DNA from: Streptacidiphilus jeojiense
Lineage (GTDB): Bacteria > Actinomycetota > Actinomycetes > Streptomycetales > Streptomycetaceae
Direction of reading: 5' to 3'
DNA: 64,000 bases
Assembly (NCBI RefSeq): GCF_000719095.1
Contig: NZ_JOEH01000028.1
Span: 48,968 to 112,967, forward strand
Positions 27,335-37,881 of this stretch are shown piece after piece. The stretch's first letter is position 1, and each line of letters opens with the position of its first letter. A program made the translations under genes and the position numbers. The notes under the pieces were generated by a model, which had not been told where the DNA came from, did no database searches, and saw nothing but the letters and a program-made list of their open reading frames with translations.

Positions 27335-28507
27335 ATGACCCGTGACGGAGGCGGCAGCGGGGGCGGCGGCGGTGAGGTCGTCGTCGAGATCCCGCCGGGC
27401 GATCCGGCGGCGCTGCACCGGCTGGCCGACGCCCTGGACAAGCACGCGACGGCGGTGCTGAACCTGGGTCAGGACACCGGGTCGAAGACGGCCGACGTCA
27501 GGACCAGGGCCAACTGGTCCGGCGCCGCGGCGGACGCGTACACCGGGTTCACCGGCGCGGCCTCGGGCGGGATCAGCGCGCTGCATCCGCACCTGACCGC
27601 GATGGCGGCCTCCGTCCGCACCTACGCGGACACCCTCGACGGCGCGCAGAAGCGGGTGCAGACCGCGATCGACACCGCCAACACCGCCTCCAAGAACGGC
27701 GCCCCGGACGCCCAGACGCAGATCGACGCCGCGAAGAAGGCGTCCAGCGACGCCAAGACCGAGGTCGACGGGGCCGGCGACAAGGCCGGGGCGGAGGTCG
27801 AGGAGGAGAAGCACGGCCTGGAGAAGTTCCTGGAGGTCATCGAGCCGTACCGGAAGGCCAACGAGTGGATCCACGTCCCGGTCGACGTGGCGACCGAACC
27901 GCTGACCGAGGCGATTCTCAAGGCGCTGGGCACCGGGAAAGAGGCGGCCAGGGACCAGCTGAAGGATCTGTCCAAGGAGTTGCATCAGCTGTATGACGAT
28001 CAGGTCCAAAGCGTTGCACGTGACTTCGACCACGGCGATGCCTCCATGGACGACGTCGAGGATGCTTTCGCCAAGTACTTCGTCGACAGCAAAGGTATCG
28101 ACGACGGCATAGGTGACGCGGCCAAGTCCCTGCGGGGCTGGGAGATGGGCTCCAAAGTGCTGGGCGTCACGGCGATCCTCGGCGATGCGGCAACCATTGT
28201 GGACCCCGAGGACAAGGGGACGATGGGCTGGGTCGACCGGGGAGCCGCCGGTGTCAACATGGGCGCGATCGGGACCGACCTGCTCGCCGCAAACTACCTG
28301 GACGAGGTACCGATCGTCGGTGAGGTCGTCATGGTGGCCGACGTGGCGACCGGGGTGTATCTGGCCGGTGACTTCCTCTACCACCACTTCAAGCCGTTTC
28401 ACGACGTCGCCAACACCGTGGGTCATGGGGTCGCCTCGGCCGCCGAGGCCACCGCTCACGGCGTGTCCTCGGCAGCCCACAGTGTCGCGCACTTCTTCGG
28501 CTGGTAA
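27335..28507 (+). CDS. Large WXG100-superfamily (T7SS effector-like) protein
   Basis: This encodes 390 residues from the ATG at 27335, preceded by AGGGGAG. After a Gly-rich start, residues about 20-115 form a WXG-type helical hairpin with WSG at 61-63 (NWSGAAADAYTGF). Residues about 115-210 are charged and helical. The C-terminal part (about 265-345, RGAAGVNMGAIGTDLLAANY; VPIVGEVVMVADVATGVYLA) is hydrophobic and could insert in a membrane, ending in an Ala/His-rich tail. This layout resembles T7SS-secreted polymorphic effectors. From about 27960 codons such as GAT, CAT, TAT, CAA, GTT and GCA become frequent, unlike the 5' part. No enzymatic motif was recognised, and toxicity is inference. Confidence 0.75.
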   Translation: MTRDGGGSGGGGGEVVVEIPPGDPAALHRLADALDKHATAVLNLGQDTGSKTADVRTRANWSGAAADAYTGFTGAASGGISALHPHLTAMAASVRTYADTLDGAQKRVQTAIDTANTASKNGAPDAQTQIDAAKKASSDAKTEVDGAGDKAGAEVEEEKHGLEKFLEVIEPYRKANEWIHVPVDVATEPLTEAILKALGTGKEAARDQLKDLSKELHQLYDDQVQSVARDFDHGDASMDDVEDAFAKYFVDSKGIDDGIGDAAKSLRGWEMGSKVLGVTAILGDAATIVDPEDKGTMGWVDRGAAGVNMGAIGTDLLAANYLDEVPIVGEVVMVADVATGVYLAGDFLYHHFKPFHDVANTVGHGVASAAEATAHGVSSAAHSVAHFFGW

Positions 28508-28518
28508 GGACTGGAATC

Positions 28519-29253
28519 ATGACCGAGAACCCGTTGAAGCGCCCCGGCAGCTATGTCGACGACTCTCCAGAGCAACTGCTCTACGAGGAGCGACACTGTG
28601 CGATCGGCCATCCGGTGACCACCGCGTTCTGGTCCGGGGTCGGACTGGCTCTGGTCGGTGTCCTGCTCGCCGTGCTCAGCGGCCACTCGTCCTTCTACCT
28701 CGCGACGATCATGGGGGCGGTATTGGCCGGCTATGCCGTTCTCTTCTTTGCAGCGCTCCGGCCCTTCGGTATCCGGATCACCACCAAGCGGGTCATTGTC
28801 GGCGCCATCGCCTTCTCTGACGGACGCGACGTGGCAGCAGGGACCCGGCGAGACGGCACAGTACCGCCACGCAGATGGGTGTACAGCTGCGGCTGGGAGG
28901 GTGTCAGGTCGATCGTGATCGCCACTGGTGCAGGTGAAGCCAGGCGTCTGATCGATGAGTCCAGGGACAGGACCAATCTGTCCGCCACAGGTGTGGTTCC
29001 GAATAGATGGTCCACGCCCCTGGGTATGCTCCGCGTCCCCGGCGCTCCGACCCTGCTGGCGATCCGCGTCGATCCGGCCCTCGCGGAGTATCCCCGGGCA
29101 CGGCAGAAGAGGCACAAGTTCTGGACGGAGTCCCCCGTTCTGGGCGTGCCGACCCAGCATCCGAAGAAGCTGCGACAGGCTCTGGCCTCGTTTCCACGGG
29201 CCGACAGCATCACCAACGAGATCACCTACAAGGCCAAGCGACCGTCCTACTGA
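28519..29253 (+). CDS. Two-helix membrane protein with PH-like domain; possible immunity protein
   Basis: This 244-residue protein starts 11 bases after the WXG gene, with AAGGA before the ATG. An N-terminal cytoplasmic segment is followed by two adjacent membrane helices (AFWSGVGLALVGVLLAVLSG; LATIMGAVLAGYAVLFFAAL). The soluble remainder (RITTKRVIVGAIAF; GWEGVRSIVIATGAG; TLLAIRVDPALAEYPRARQK) resembles a bacterial PH-like (DUF304-type) fold. Codon use is less G/C-biased than in flanking genes and matches the 3' half of the upstream gene. A membrane protein directly after a putative membrane-active effector could be its immunity protein. It could equally be an unrelated membrane component. 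Confidence 0.6.
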   Translation: MTENPLKRPGSYVDDSPEQLLYEERHCAIGHPVTTAFWSGVGLALVGVLLAVLSGHSSFYLATIMGAVLAGYAVLFFAALRPFGIRITTKRVIVGAIAFSDGRDVAAGTRRDGTVPPRRWVYSCGWEGVRSIVIATGAGEARRLIDESRDRTNLSATGVVPNRWSTPLGMLRVPGAPTLLAIRVDPALAEYPRARQKRHKFWTESPVLGVPTQHPKKLRQALASFPRADSITNEITYKAKRPSY

Positions 29254-29275
29254 CAAAGCGAGCGAGGGAGAACAG

Positions 29276-29590
29276 ATGACCGACCAGCTCCAGGTCCACA
29301 CCGGTGAACTCTCGACCGGCGCGGGGGAACTCGGGACCCTTGTGGGGCAGTGCGAGACCGCTACCGAGGGGCTGGCCTCGACGTTGATGGAGCTTCAGGC
29401 CGTGGCCGGGCACCCCGGCCTCGCTGCGGCGCTGGGCGGGGCGAACGAGTCGGCCACCCGGACCATGCTCTCGGTGGGCAAGGTGCTCGCCTTCATCGGC
29501 GAGGGCCTGAGCAGCAGTGCCAAGGAGTACGCCGCCACCGAGGCGGCCAACGCCAAGAGGTTGAACTCGATACACCGGACGGCGAACTGA
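29276..29590 (+). CDS. Small ESAT-6/WXG100-like protein with YxxxE tail
   Basis: This 104-residue all-helical protein has the size and two-helix pattern of ESX substrates (LQVHTGELSTGAGELGTLV; then HPGLAAALGG at the turn; then NESATRTMLSVGKVLAFIGE). It lacks a literal WXG but has Y85-x3-E89 (KEYAATEAAN) near the C-terminus, the YxxxD/E export signal of type VII substrates. GAGGGAG precedes the ATG. It may pair with the large WXG protein two genes upstream. The 3' end overlaps the next start by one base (TGATG). Confidence 0.7.
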   Translation: MTDQLQVHTGELSTGAGELGTLVGQCETATEGLASTLMELQAVAGHPGLAAALGGANESATRTMLSVGKVLAFIGEGLSSSAKEYAATEAANAKRLNSIHRTAN

Positions 29591-30363
29591 TGACGACCAG
29601 CGACTTCCGGCAGACGGACGTCGACGAGGCCGAGGCGATCATGGCCATGGTGGACGCCGAGGGCGGCGCCCCGCTGCCCCAGCTCACCGACACCGACCTC
29701 TGCGTCTTCTCCGACGCCTTCGCCACCCTCCTCGACAAGGACGTCTGGACGACGTGGCTCGCGCTGCCCGACCCGGAGCGGATCCGCCGCGCCGAGCTGG
29801 CCCAGGGGTTCCTGGCCGAGCGGCGGCTGCTGCGGCTGGTCGAGGACGGCTGCGCCCCGGAGGTCGCCATCCAGCCGAAGCTGGGCTACATCCTGGCGGC
29901 GCGGCAGCGCCCCTCCTTCGTCGCGGTCTGCTCGGTCCCGGGCACCGCGCAGCCGTCCGCACCGCATCTGTTCGGGCTGTCCGACCAGAGCCGGAGCGAG
30001 CAGTGCCTGCTCGCCGAGCAGGTCACCCCCAGGACCGTGCCGGTACTCGGCCGGATCCGCGAGTACGGCCTCTTCCTGCCCCGCCGGGCCGGCAACTTCG
30101 TGGCCGGCTGGGCGGCCGGCACGCTGCGGCTCCCGGGCGGCGGCAACGAGTCGGTCGTCGTCGACCTCTACGACCATGCGACGCAGGCCCAGGACGACGG
30201 ACCGACGGTGGAGCGGATGACGATCCGTCACTCCGCAGCCGACGGCACCCTGCGGGTCGAGCACGTCCGCCCCGGCGGCGGCTACACCCAGCGCGGCCGG
30301 CTGGACCAGGACGCCCTCGCGGACCAGCTCGCCCTTCTCTTCAACAGGACCCTGACCCGATAA
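29590..30363 (+). CDS. Conserved hypothetical protein, possibly EspG-like
   Basis: This encodes 257 residues, with its start overlapping the preceding stop as TGATG, so the two are translationally coupled. There is no signal peptide or membrane helix. It has an acidic N-terminus (DVDEAEAIMAMVDAEGG), a helical region (FSDAFATLLDKDVWTTWLAL) and several strands later (ARQRPSFVAVCSVPG; RIREYGLFLPRRAGNFVAGW; ESVVVDLYDHATQAQDDGPT). Size, position and mixed fold are compatible with an EspG-type cytosolic chaperone for ESX substrates, but I do not recognise a diagnostic motif. A bidirectional terminator follows immediately. Confidence 0.7.
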   Translation: MTTSDFRQTDVDEAEAIMAMVDAEGGAPLPQLTDTDLCVFSDAFATLLDKDVWTTWLALPDPERIRRAELAQGFLAERRLLRLVEDGCAPEVAIQPKLGYILAARQRPSFVAVCSVPGTAQPSAPHLFGLSDQSRSEQCLLAEQVTPRTVPVLGRIREYGLFLPRRAGNFVAGWAAGTLRLPGGGNESVVVDLYDHATQAQDDGPTVERMTIRHSAADGTLRVEHVRPGGGYTQRGRLDQDALADQLALLFNRTLTR

Positions 30364-30367
30364 GGAC

Positions 30368-30400
30368 CAGGGACGGGCCCCGCGGAGGGGCCCGTCCCTG
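30368..30400. terminator. Bidirectional hairpin terminator
   Basis: CAGGGACGGGCCCC (30368-30381) and its exact reverse complement (30387-30400) form a 14-bp stem with a five-base loop, between the convergent ESX-like module and glgP. Confidence 0.9.
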
Positions 30401-30411
30401 TTGACGTCCGA

Positions 30412-33105
30412 TCAGCGCAGCAGCCCGGAGTCCATCCCGCCGGTCTCGGCCGGGACGGCGATCAGGCCGAGCTCCGCGCTGGAGGCGAGCAGCCGGTGCG
30501 CCGGGAGGATCCGCACGGTGTAGCCGAACGGCCCGGTGCGGCCCAGCTCCAGCGGGCCCTCGTAGCGCCAGCGGCCGTCCAGGTCGGCACGGTCGGCGGC
30601 CTTCAGCGAGACCGCCGTGGCGTCGGTGATCCGGTCCGCGTCGTCGACCCGGCCCGAGACGACCTGGACGTCGACGTCGGAGGGGTCGAGGCCGTCGAGG
30701 GCGACATGCACCCGCAGCGCCAGCGTCGTGCCCAGCTCCGCGCTGTCCGCGCTGTCGGCGGTCTCGCCGTGGTCGACGCCGACCCCCGGCCAGGCCGCCC
30801 TGACCCGGGCCTTCCAGGCGGCGAGCTCCCGCGCGCCGGCGAAGGATTCCAGCCCGGTGCCGTCCTCGGCCAGGATGCGCCTGGCCTCGGCGGCCGGGGT
30901 GTAGAGCCGTTCGACGTACTCGCGGACCATCCGCCCGGCCAGCACCTTGGGGCCGAGGGTGATCAGGGTGTGCCTGACCATCTCGATCCAGCGGGACGGC
31001 AGGCCGTCCGAGCCCCGGTCGTAGTAGCGCTGGGCCACCTGGTGCTCGATCAGGTCGTAGAGGCCAGCCGCCTCGATGTCGTCGCGCCGGTCCGCCTCGG
31101 GCCCGTCCGGGTCCATGCTGCCGATGCCTTCAGCCGTCGGGATCGCCCAGCCGTTGGAGCCGTCGTACCACTCGTCCCACCAGCCGTCGAGCACCGAGAG
31201 GTTCAGTCCGCCGTTGAGGGCGGACTTCATCCCCGAGGTGCCGCAGGCCTCCAGCGGGCGGAGCGGGTTGTTCAGCCAGACGTCGCAGCCCGGGTAGAGC
31301 GCGGAGGCCATGTCCATGTCGTAGTCCGGCAGGAACACGATCCGGTGCCGTACCGCCGGGTCGTCGGCGAACTGCACCATCTTCTGGATCAGCCGCTTGC
31401 CGCCGTCGTCCGCGGGGTGCGCCTTGCCGGCCACCACGATCTGGATGGGACGGGTCGGGTGCAGCAGCAGCGCCCGCAGCCGCTCCGGGTCGCGGAGCAT
31501 CAGCGTCAGCCGCTTGTACGAGGGCACCCGGCGGGCGAAGCCGATGGTCAGCACGTCCGGGTCGAGTATCCCGGCGACCCAGCCCAGCTCGGCCTCGCTG
31601 GCACCGCGCTGCCGCCAGGAGGCGTGCACGCGCCGGCGCGCCTCGTCCACCAGCTGTTCCCGCAGCCGGCGGCGCAGCTCCCAGATCTCCCGGTCCGGGA
31701 TCTGCTCGATGCCGTGCCAGCGGCGGGACTCGCCCACCATCATGGCTTCCTCGGTGCGTTCGGCGCCGATCTCCTTGGAGCCGAGCCGCACCACCTCCGG
31801 GTCGATCCAGGTGGGGGCGTGCACCCCGTTGGTGACCGAGGTGATCGGCACCTCGTCGGCGTCGAATCCCGGCCAGAGTCCGTTGAACATCTCCCGGCTC
31901 ACCCTGCCGTGCAGGGTGCTGACCCCGTTGGCCCGCTGGGCCAGCCGGAGACCCATCGCGGCCATGTTGAACAGGCCGGGGTCCCCGCCGGGCCAGGCCT
32001 CGGCGCCGAGCGCGAGCACCCGTTCGGCGGGTACCCCGTCCAACTGGGCGTCGCCGCTGAAGTGACGTTGCACCAGTTGGCGGTCGAAGCGGTCGATCCC
32101 GGCCGGGACCGGGGTGTGCGTGGTGAAGAGGGTGCCGGCGCGGACCGCCTCCAGCGCGGTGTCGAAGTCCAGCCCCTCGGTCTTCCCGTCGGCCCCGGAG
32201 GCCACCAGCTCGCGGATCCGCTCCACCCCGAGGAAGCCGGCATGGCCCTCGTTGGTGTGGAACACCTCGGGCTCGGCGTGCCCGCTGAGCCGGCAGAAGG
32301 CGCGGACCGCCCGCACCCCGCCGATGCCGAGCAGCATCTCCTGGAGCAGTCGGTGCTCGCTGCCGCCGCCGTAGAGGCGGTCGGTGACATCGCGTTCGGA
32401 GGCGGCGTTCTCCTCGATGTCGGAGTCCAGCATCAGCAGCGGCACCCGCCCCACCTGGGCCTTCCAGATGCGGGCATGCAGCTGCCGGCCGCCGGGCAGG
32501 GCCAGCGTGACGGTGCTGGGGCTGCCGTCGGCCTCACGCAGCTGGCTGACGGCGAGTTCGTTGGGGTCGAGCAGCGGGTAGCGCTCCTGCTGCCAGCCGT
32601 CCTTGGACAGGGACTGGCGGAAGTAGCCGTGGCGGTAGAGCAGACCCACCCCGATGATGGGAACGCCCAGGTCGCTGGCGGCCTTGAGATGGTCCCCGGC
32701 CAGGATCCCGAGACCGCCGGAGTACTGCGGCAGGGTCGCGGTGATACCGAACTCGGGCGAGAAGTAGGCGATGGCGGCGGGCAGGCCGGGCGGGTCCGGC
32801 AGGGCGAGCTGGTTCTGGTACCAGCGCGGACCGCTCAGATAGTCGTTCAGATCGTCGGCGGCGTCGCCGAGACGGCGCAGGAAGCGCCGGTCGGCGGCGA
32901 GGGCGGTGAGGCGCTGCGGGGCCACCTGGCCCAGCAGCCGCACCGGGTCGCGGCCTGCGGCCTCCCAGGTCTCCGGGTCCACCTCGCGGAACAGCTCGCG
33001 GGTGTCCGGATGCCAGGACCAGCGCAGATTGAGCGCCAATTCGCCGAGGGCTCGAAGGGGTTCGGGCAGGACGGTGCGGACTGTGAAACGTCGGATTGCC
33101 TTCAC
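30412..33105 (-). CDS. glgP: Glycogen/alpha-glucan phosphorylase
   Basis: The protein has 897 residues from the GTG at 33103-33105 (VKAIRRFTVRTVLPEPL). It releases glucose-1-phosphate from alpha-1,4-glucans using PLP as phosphate donor. The DUF3417 N-terminal domain (LGELALNLRWSWHPDTRELF) marks the long actinobacterial form. Other motifs are AYFSPEFGITATLPQYSGGLG, HTNEGHAGFLGVERI and TSVTNGVHAPTWIDPEV, with PLP-lysine K627 in CGTSGMKSALNGG. There is no Shine-Dalgarno sequence; TATCTT lies seven bases before the GTG, which may make the message leaderless. It is divergent from glgE, sharing a 705-bp regulatory region. Confidence 0.94.
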   Translation of the reverse strand: MKAIRRFTVRTVLPEPLRALGELALNLRWSWHPDTRELFREVDPETWEAAGRDPVRLLGQVAPQRLTALAADRRFLRRLGDAADDLNDYLSGPRWYQNQLALPDPPGLPAAIAYFSPEFGITATLPQYSGGLGILAGDHLKAASDLGVPIIGVGLLYRHGYFRQSLSKDGWQQERYPLLDPNELAVSQLREADGSPSTVTLALPGGRQLHARIWKAQVGRVPLLMLDSDIEENAASERDVTDRLYGGGSEHRLLQEMLLGIGGVRAVRAFCRLSGHAEPEVFHTNEGHAGFLGVERIRELVASGADGKTEGLDFDTALEAVRAGTLFTTHTPVPAGIDRFDRQLVQRHFSGDAQLDGVPAERVLALGAEAWPGGDPGLFNMAAMGLRLAQRANGVSTLHGRVSREMFNGLWPGFDADEVPITSVTNGVHAPTWIDPEVVRLGSKEIGAERTEEAMMVGESRRWHGIEQIPDREIWELRRRLREQLVDEARRRVHASWRQRGASEAELGWVAGILDPDVLTIGFARRVPSYKRLTLMLRDPERLRALLLHPTRPIQIVVAGKAHPADDGGKRLIQKMVQFADDPAVRHRIVFLPDYDMDMASALYPGCDVWLNNPLRPLEACGTSGMKSALNGGLNLSVLDGWWDEWYDGSNGWAIPTAEGIGSMDPDGPEADRRDDIEAAGLYDLIEHQVAQRYYDRGSDGLPSRWIEMVRHTLITLGPKVLAGRMVREYVERLYTPAAEARRILAEDGTGLESFAGARELAAWKARVRAAWPGVGVDHGETADSADSAELGTTLALRVHVALDGLDPSDVDVQVVSGRVDDADRITDATAVSLKAADRADLDGRWRYEGPLELGRTGPFGYTVRILPAHRLLASSAELGLIAVPAETGGMDSGLLR

Positions 33106-33810
33106 CCAAGCGAAGATAGCGTGAGCCGATGCGGCTTGCGAAGCTGGTTCAGGAGGCCGCGGCACCCGCCCGGCGCGCTCCGGTGGAGCAACGGCCCCGA
33201 ATCTCACTCGGACGGCGGAATGGCGCACAACGGCGCAGGTAGGCGCATGGGGGCGCATGTTCACACAGCCGAAATCCCTTCGTAGCACGGCCGTCGCCCG
33301 TGCGGCCCGCGCACTCCGTCACACCTGACGAACTGTCGTTCCAAGTGGCTGAAACCTGGAGATACCCGTGCGCGGTACACCGTGACGGTGCGAGGATCGA
33401 GGCAGGTCGAGAGAGTTCACGCAGGGTGCGGCCGGCGCTCTGCGTTTTCCAGCCACAGCTTGTGCTCCGCCCTCCGCGTGTCCCCCTCCCCACGTGCTCG
33501 TTGTAGGCAGCGGGCCACGAAGCCCGTGACGGAACGGGGTGCGGCGCGCCGGTGCGCGCCCCGGCGCGTATCGGCCGCGGCTGCGGTGACCACCGCACGC
33601 CAGGTTGACGGAGTAGTCCGGGGGAAGGCTCTCGGGGTCACTCCTTCGGGTCTGGGTCGGGTCAACGATGACGCCGGGTCGACATGACTCCACGTCACGA
33701 CGTGCCCCTCCCGACCGGCACAGCCCTCCGGCGCCGACCGGACGCACCCTCCCCCTCGGAACCGGGTGCTATCCCGGACGGCCGCCGCCGATCGTGGTCA
33801 GGAGCGGGAG
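33106..33810. other. 705-bp divergent intergenic region between glgP and glgE
   Basis: Several short frames exist here, but none has a recognisable family, consistent codon bias and ribosome site together, so I read it as regulatory. It contains the phased GGCGCA array at 33222-33257, and a small inverted repeat CACGTCACGACGTG at 33691-33704. The glgE ribosome site GGAG is at 33801. This is unusually long for a streptomycete gap and probably holds promoters for both directions. Confidence 0.5.
33222..33257. promoter_or_regulatory. Four GGCGCA boxes at exact 10-bp pitch
   Basis: GGCGCA begins at 33222, 33232, 33242 and 33252. Each box is followed by a different four-base spacer (CAAC, GGTA, TGGG) so the periodicity is in the box, not a simple repeat of the whole unit. 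Same-face spacing in a promoter region suggests cooperative binding of a regulator as a head-to-tail array, 117 bp or more upstream of the glgP start. Confidence 0.55.
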
Positions 33811-35945
<2,135 letters not shown>

Positions 35946-35949
<4 letters not shown>

Positions 35950-37658
35950 TCGTCAACGAACCCGTACCCGACACCTTCACCGACACCCCGCAGAAGGACC
36001 GCGACCCCGACTGGTTCAAGCGCGCGGTGTTCTACGAGGTCCTGGTCCGCTCCTTCCAGGACAGCAACGGGGACGGCGTCGGCGACCTCCGCGGCCTCAC
36101 CTCCAAGCTGGACTACCTCCAGTGGCTCGGGGTGGACTGCCTGTGGCTGCCGCCCTTCTTCGCCTCGCCGCTGCGCGACGGCGGCTACGACGTGGCCGAC
36201 TACACCGCCGTGCTGCCCGAGTTCGGCGACCTGGCCGACTTCGTGGAGTTCGTGGACTCCGCCCACCAGCGCGGCATGCGGGTGGTCATCGACTTCGTGA
36301 TGAACCACACCAGCGACCAGCACCCCTGGTTCCAGGCCTCCAGGAACGACCCCGACGGCCCCTACGGGGACTACTACATGTGGGCCGACGACGACAAGGC
36401 CTACGCCGACGCCCGGGTGATCTTCGTCGACACGGAGACCTCCAACTGGACCTTCGACCCGGTCCGCAAGCAGTACTACTGGCACCGGTTCTTCTCGCAC
36501 CAGCCCGACCTGAACTTCGAGAACCCTGCCGTCCAGGAGGAGATCCTGGCCGCGCTGCGGTTCTGGCTGGACCTGGGCATCGACGGGTACCGGCTGGACG
36601 CGGTGCCCTACCTCTACGCCGAGGAGGGCACCAACAGCGAGAACCTGCCGCGGACCCACGAGTTCCTGAAGCGGGTGCGGGCCGAGATCGACGCCAGCTA
36701 CCCGGACACGGTGCTGCTGGCCGAGGCCAACCAGTGGCCCGAGGACGTCGTCGACTACTTCGGCGACTACTCCAAGGGCGGCGACGAGTGCCACATGGCG
36801 TTCCACTTCCCGGTGATGCCGCGGATCTTCATGGCGGTGCGCCGCGAGTCCCGCTACCCGGTGGCGGAGATCCTGGCGAAGACCCCGAAGATCCCCGACA
36901 ACTGCCAGTGGGGCATCTTCCTGCGCAACCACGACGAGCTGACCCTGGAGATGGTCACCGACGAGGAGCGCGACTACATGTACGCGGAGTACGCCAAGGA
37001 CCCGCGGATGCGGGCCAACGTGGGCATCCGCCGCCGGCTGGCGCCGCTGCTGGACAACGACCGCAACCAGATCGAGCTGTTCACCGCGCTGCTGATGTCC
37101 CTGCCGGGATCGCCGGTCCTCTACTACGGGGACGAGATCGGCATGGGCGACAACATCTGGCTCGGCGACCGGGACGGCGTCCGCACCCCGATGCAGTGGA
37201 CCCCGGACCGCAACGCCGGTTTCTCCTCCGCCGACCCGGGCAGGCTCAATCTGCCGACCATCATGGATCCGGTCTACGGCTACCAGGTGACCAATGTCGA
37301 GGCGCAGATGAGCAGTACCAGCTCGCTGCTCCACTGGACCCGCCGCATGATCGAGATCCGCAAGCTCAACCCGGCCTTCGGCCTGGGCTCGTACGCGGAG
37401 CTGCCCTCCAGCAACCCCGCCGTGCTGGCCTTCGTCCGCAAGCTGGCGCTGCCCGACGGCGGGGACGACATCGTCATGTGCGTGAACAACTTCTCCCGCT
37501 TCGCCCAGCCCACCGAACTGGACCTGCCGGAGTTCGAGGGCCGGCACCCGGTGGAGCTGATCGGCGGGGTCCGCTTCCCCGCCATCGGCAAGCTGCCGTA
37601 CCTGCTCACCCTGGCCGGCCACGGCTTCTACTGGTTCAGGCTCCGCCGAGCGGAGTAA
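35946..37658 (+). CDS. treS: Trehalose synthase (maltose alpha-D-glucosyltransferase)
   Basis: The protein has 570 residues from a GTG that overlaps the glgE stop, showing translational coupling. It interconverts trehalose and maltose. The GH13_16 motifs are intact: [17 protein letters not shown], nucleophile D218 in [11 protein letters not shown], acid/base E260 in [12 protein letters not shown], and D330 in [11 protein letters not shown]. There is no fused maltokinase domain; that activity is encoded by the next gene. In the GlgE pathway it supplies maltose for maltokinase. A hairpin at 37740-37772 may reduce readthrough into pep2. Confidence 0.96.
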
Positions 37659-37739
37659 CGCCCCGTCACCCACCCCTCCACCCACCCGTCCCGTCCGCCC
37701 CGAGGAGCAGCGCAGCCCACACACTCGAACGGCGTACCC

Positions 37740-37772
37740 CGGCACGCGGGGGCGGTCCGTCCCCGCGTGCCG
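37740..37772 (+). terminator. Hairpin between treS and maltokinase genes
   Basis: CGGCACGCGGGG (37740-37751) is the exact reverse complement of CCCCGCGTGCCG (37761-37772), a 12-bp stem with a nine-base loop. It lies about 80 bases after treS and 110 before the next start. It may be an internal terminator or an mRNA-stabilising structure that alters the ratio of the flanking products. Confidence 0.65.
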
Positions 37773-37881
37773 AAGCCTTCACGCCGTCAGAATCCGGGAG
37801 ACTGGCAGACCCGGCAGCGGGGCCGATCCGCCTTCGGCCTCCTCGCCGCCGGGGTTGCCGCGCCCCCGGGGAAAGGGAGAA

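Noticed and set aside
30496..33285. Plus-strand open frame of 929 codons
   Set aside because: It is exactly antisense to glgP and its translation is Val/Gly/Ala/His-rich with no domain; glgP has full catalytic motifs.
33382..33698. Short frames on both strands in the glgP/glgE gap
   Set aside because: No ribosome site, no family resemblance, Arg/Ala-rich composition; better explained as regulatory DNA.
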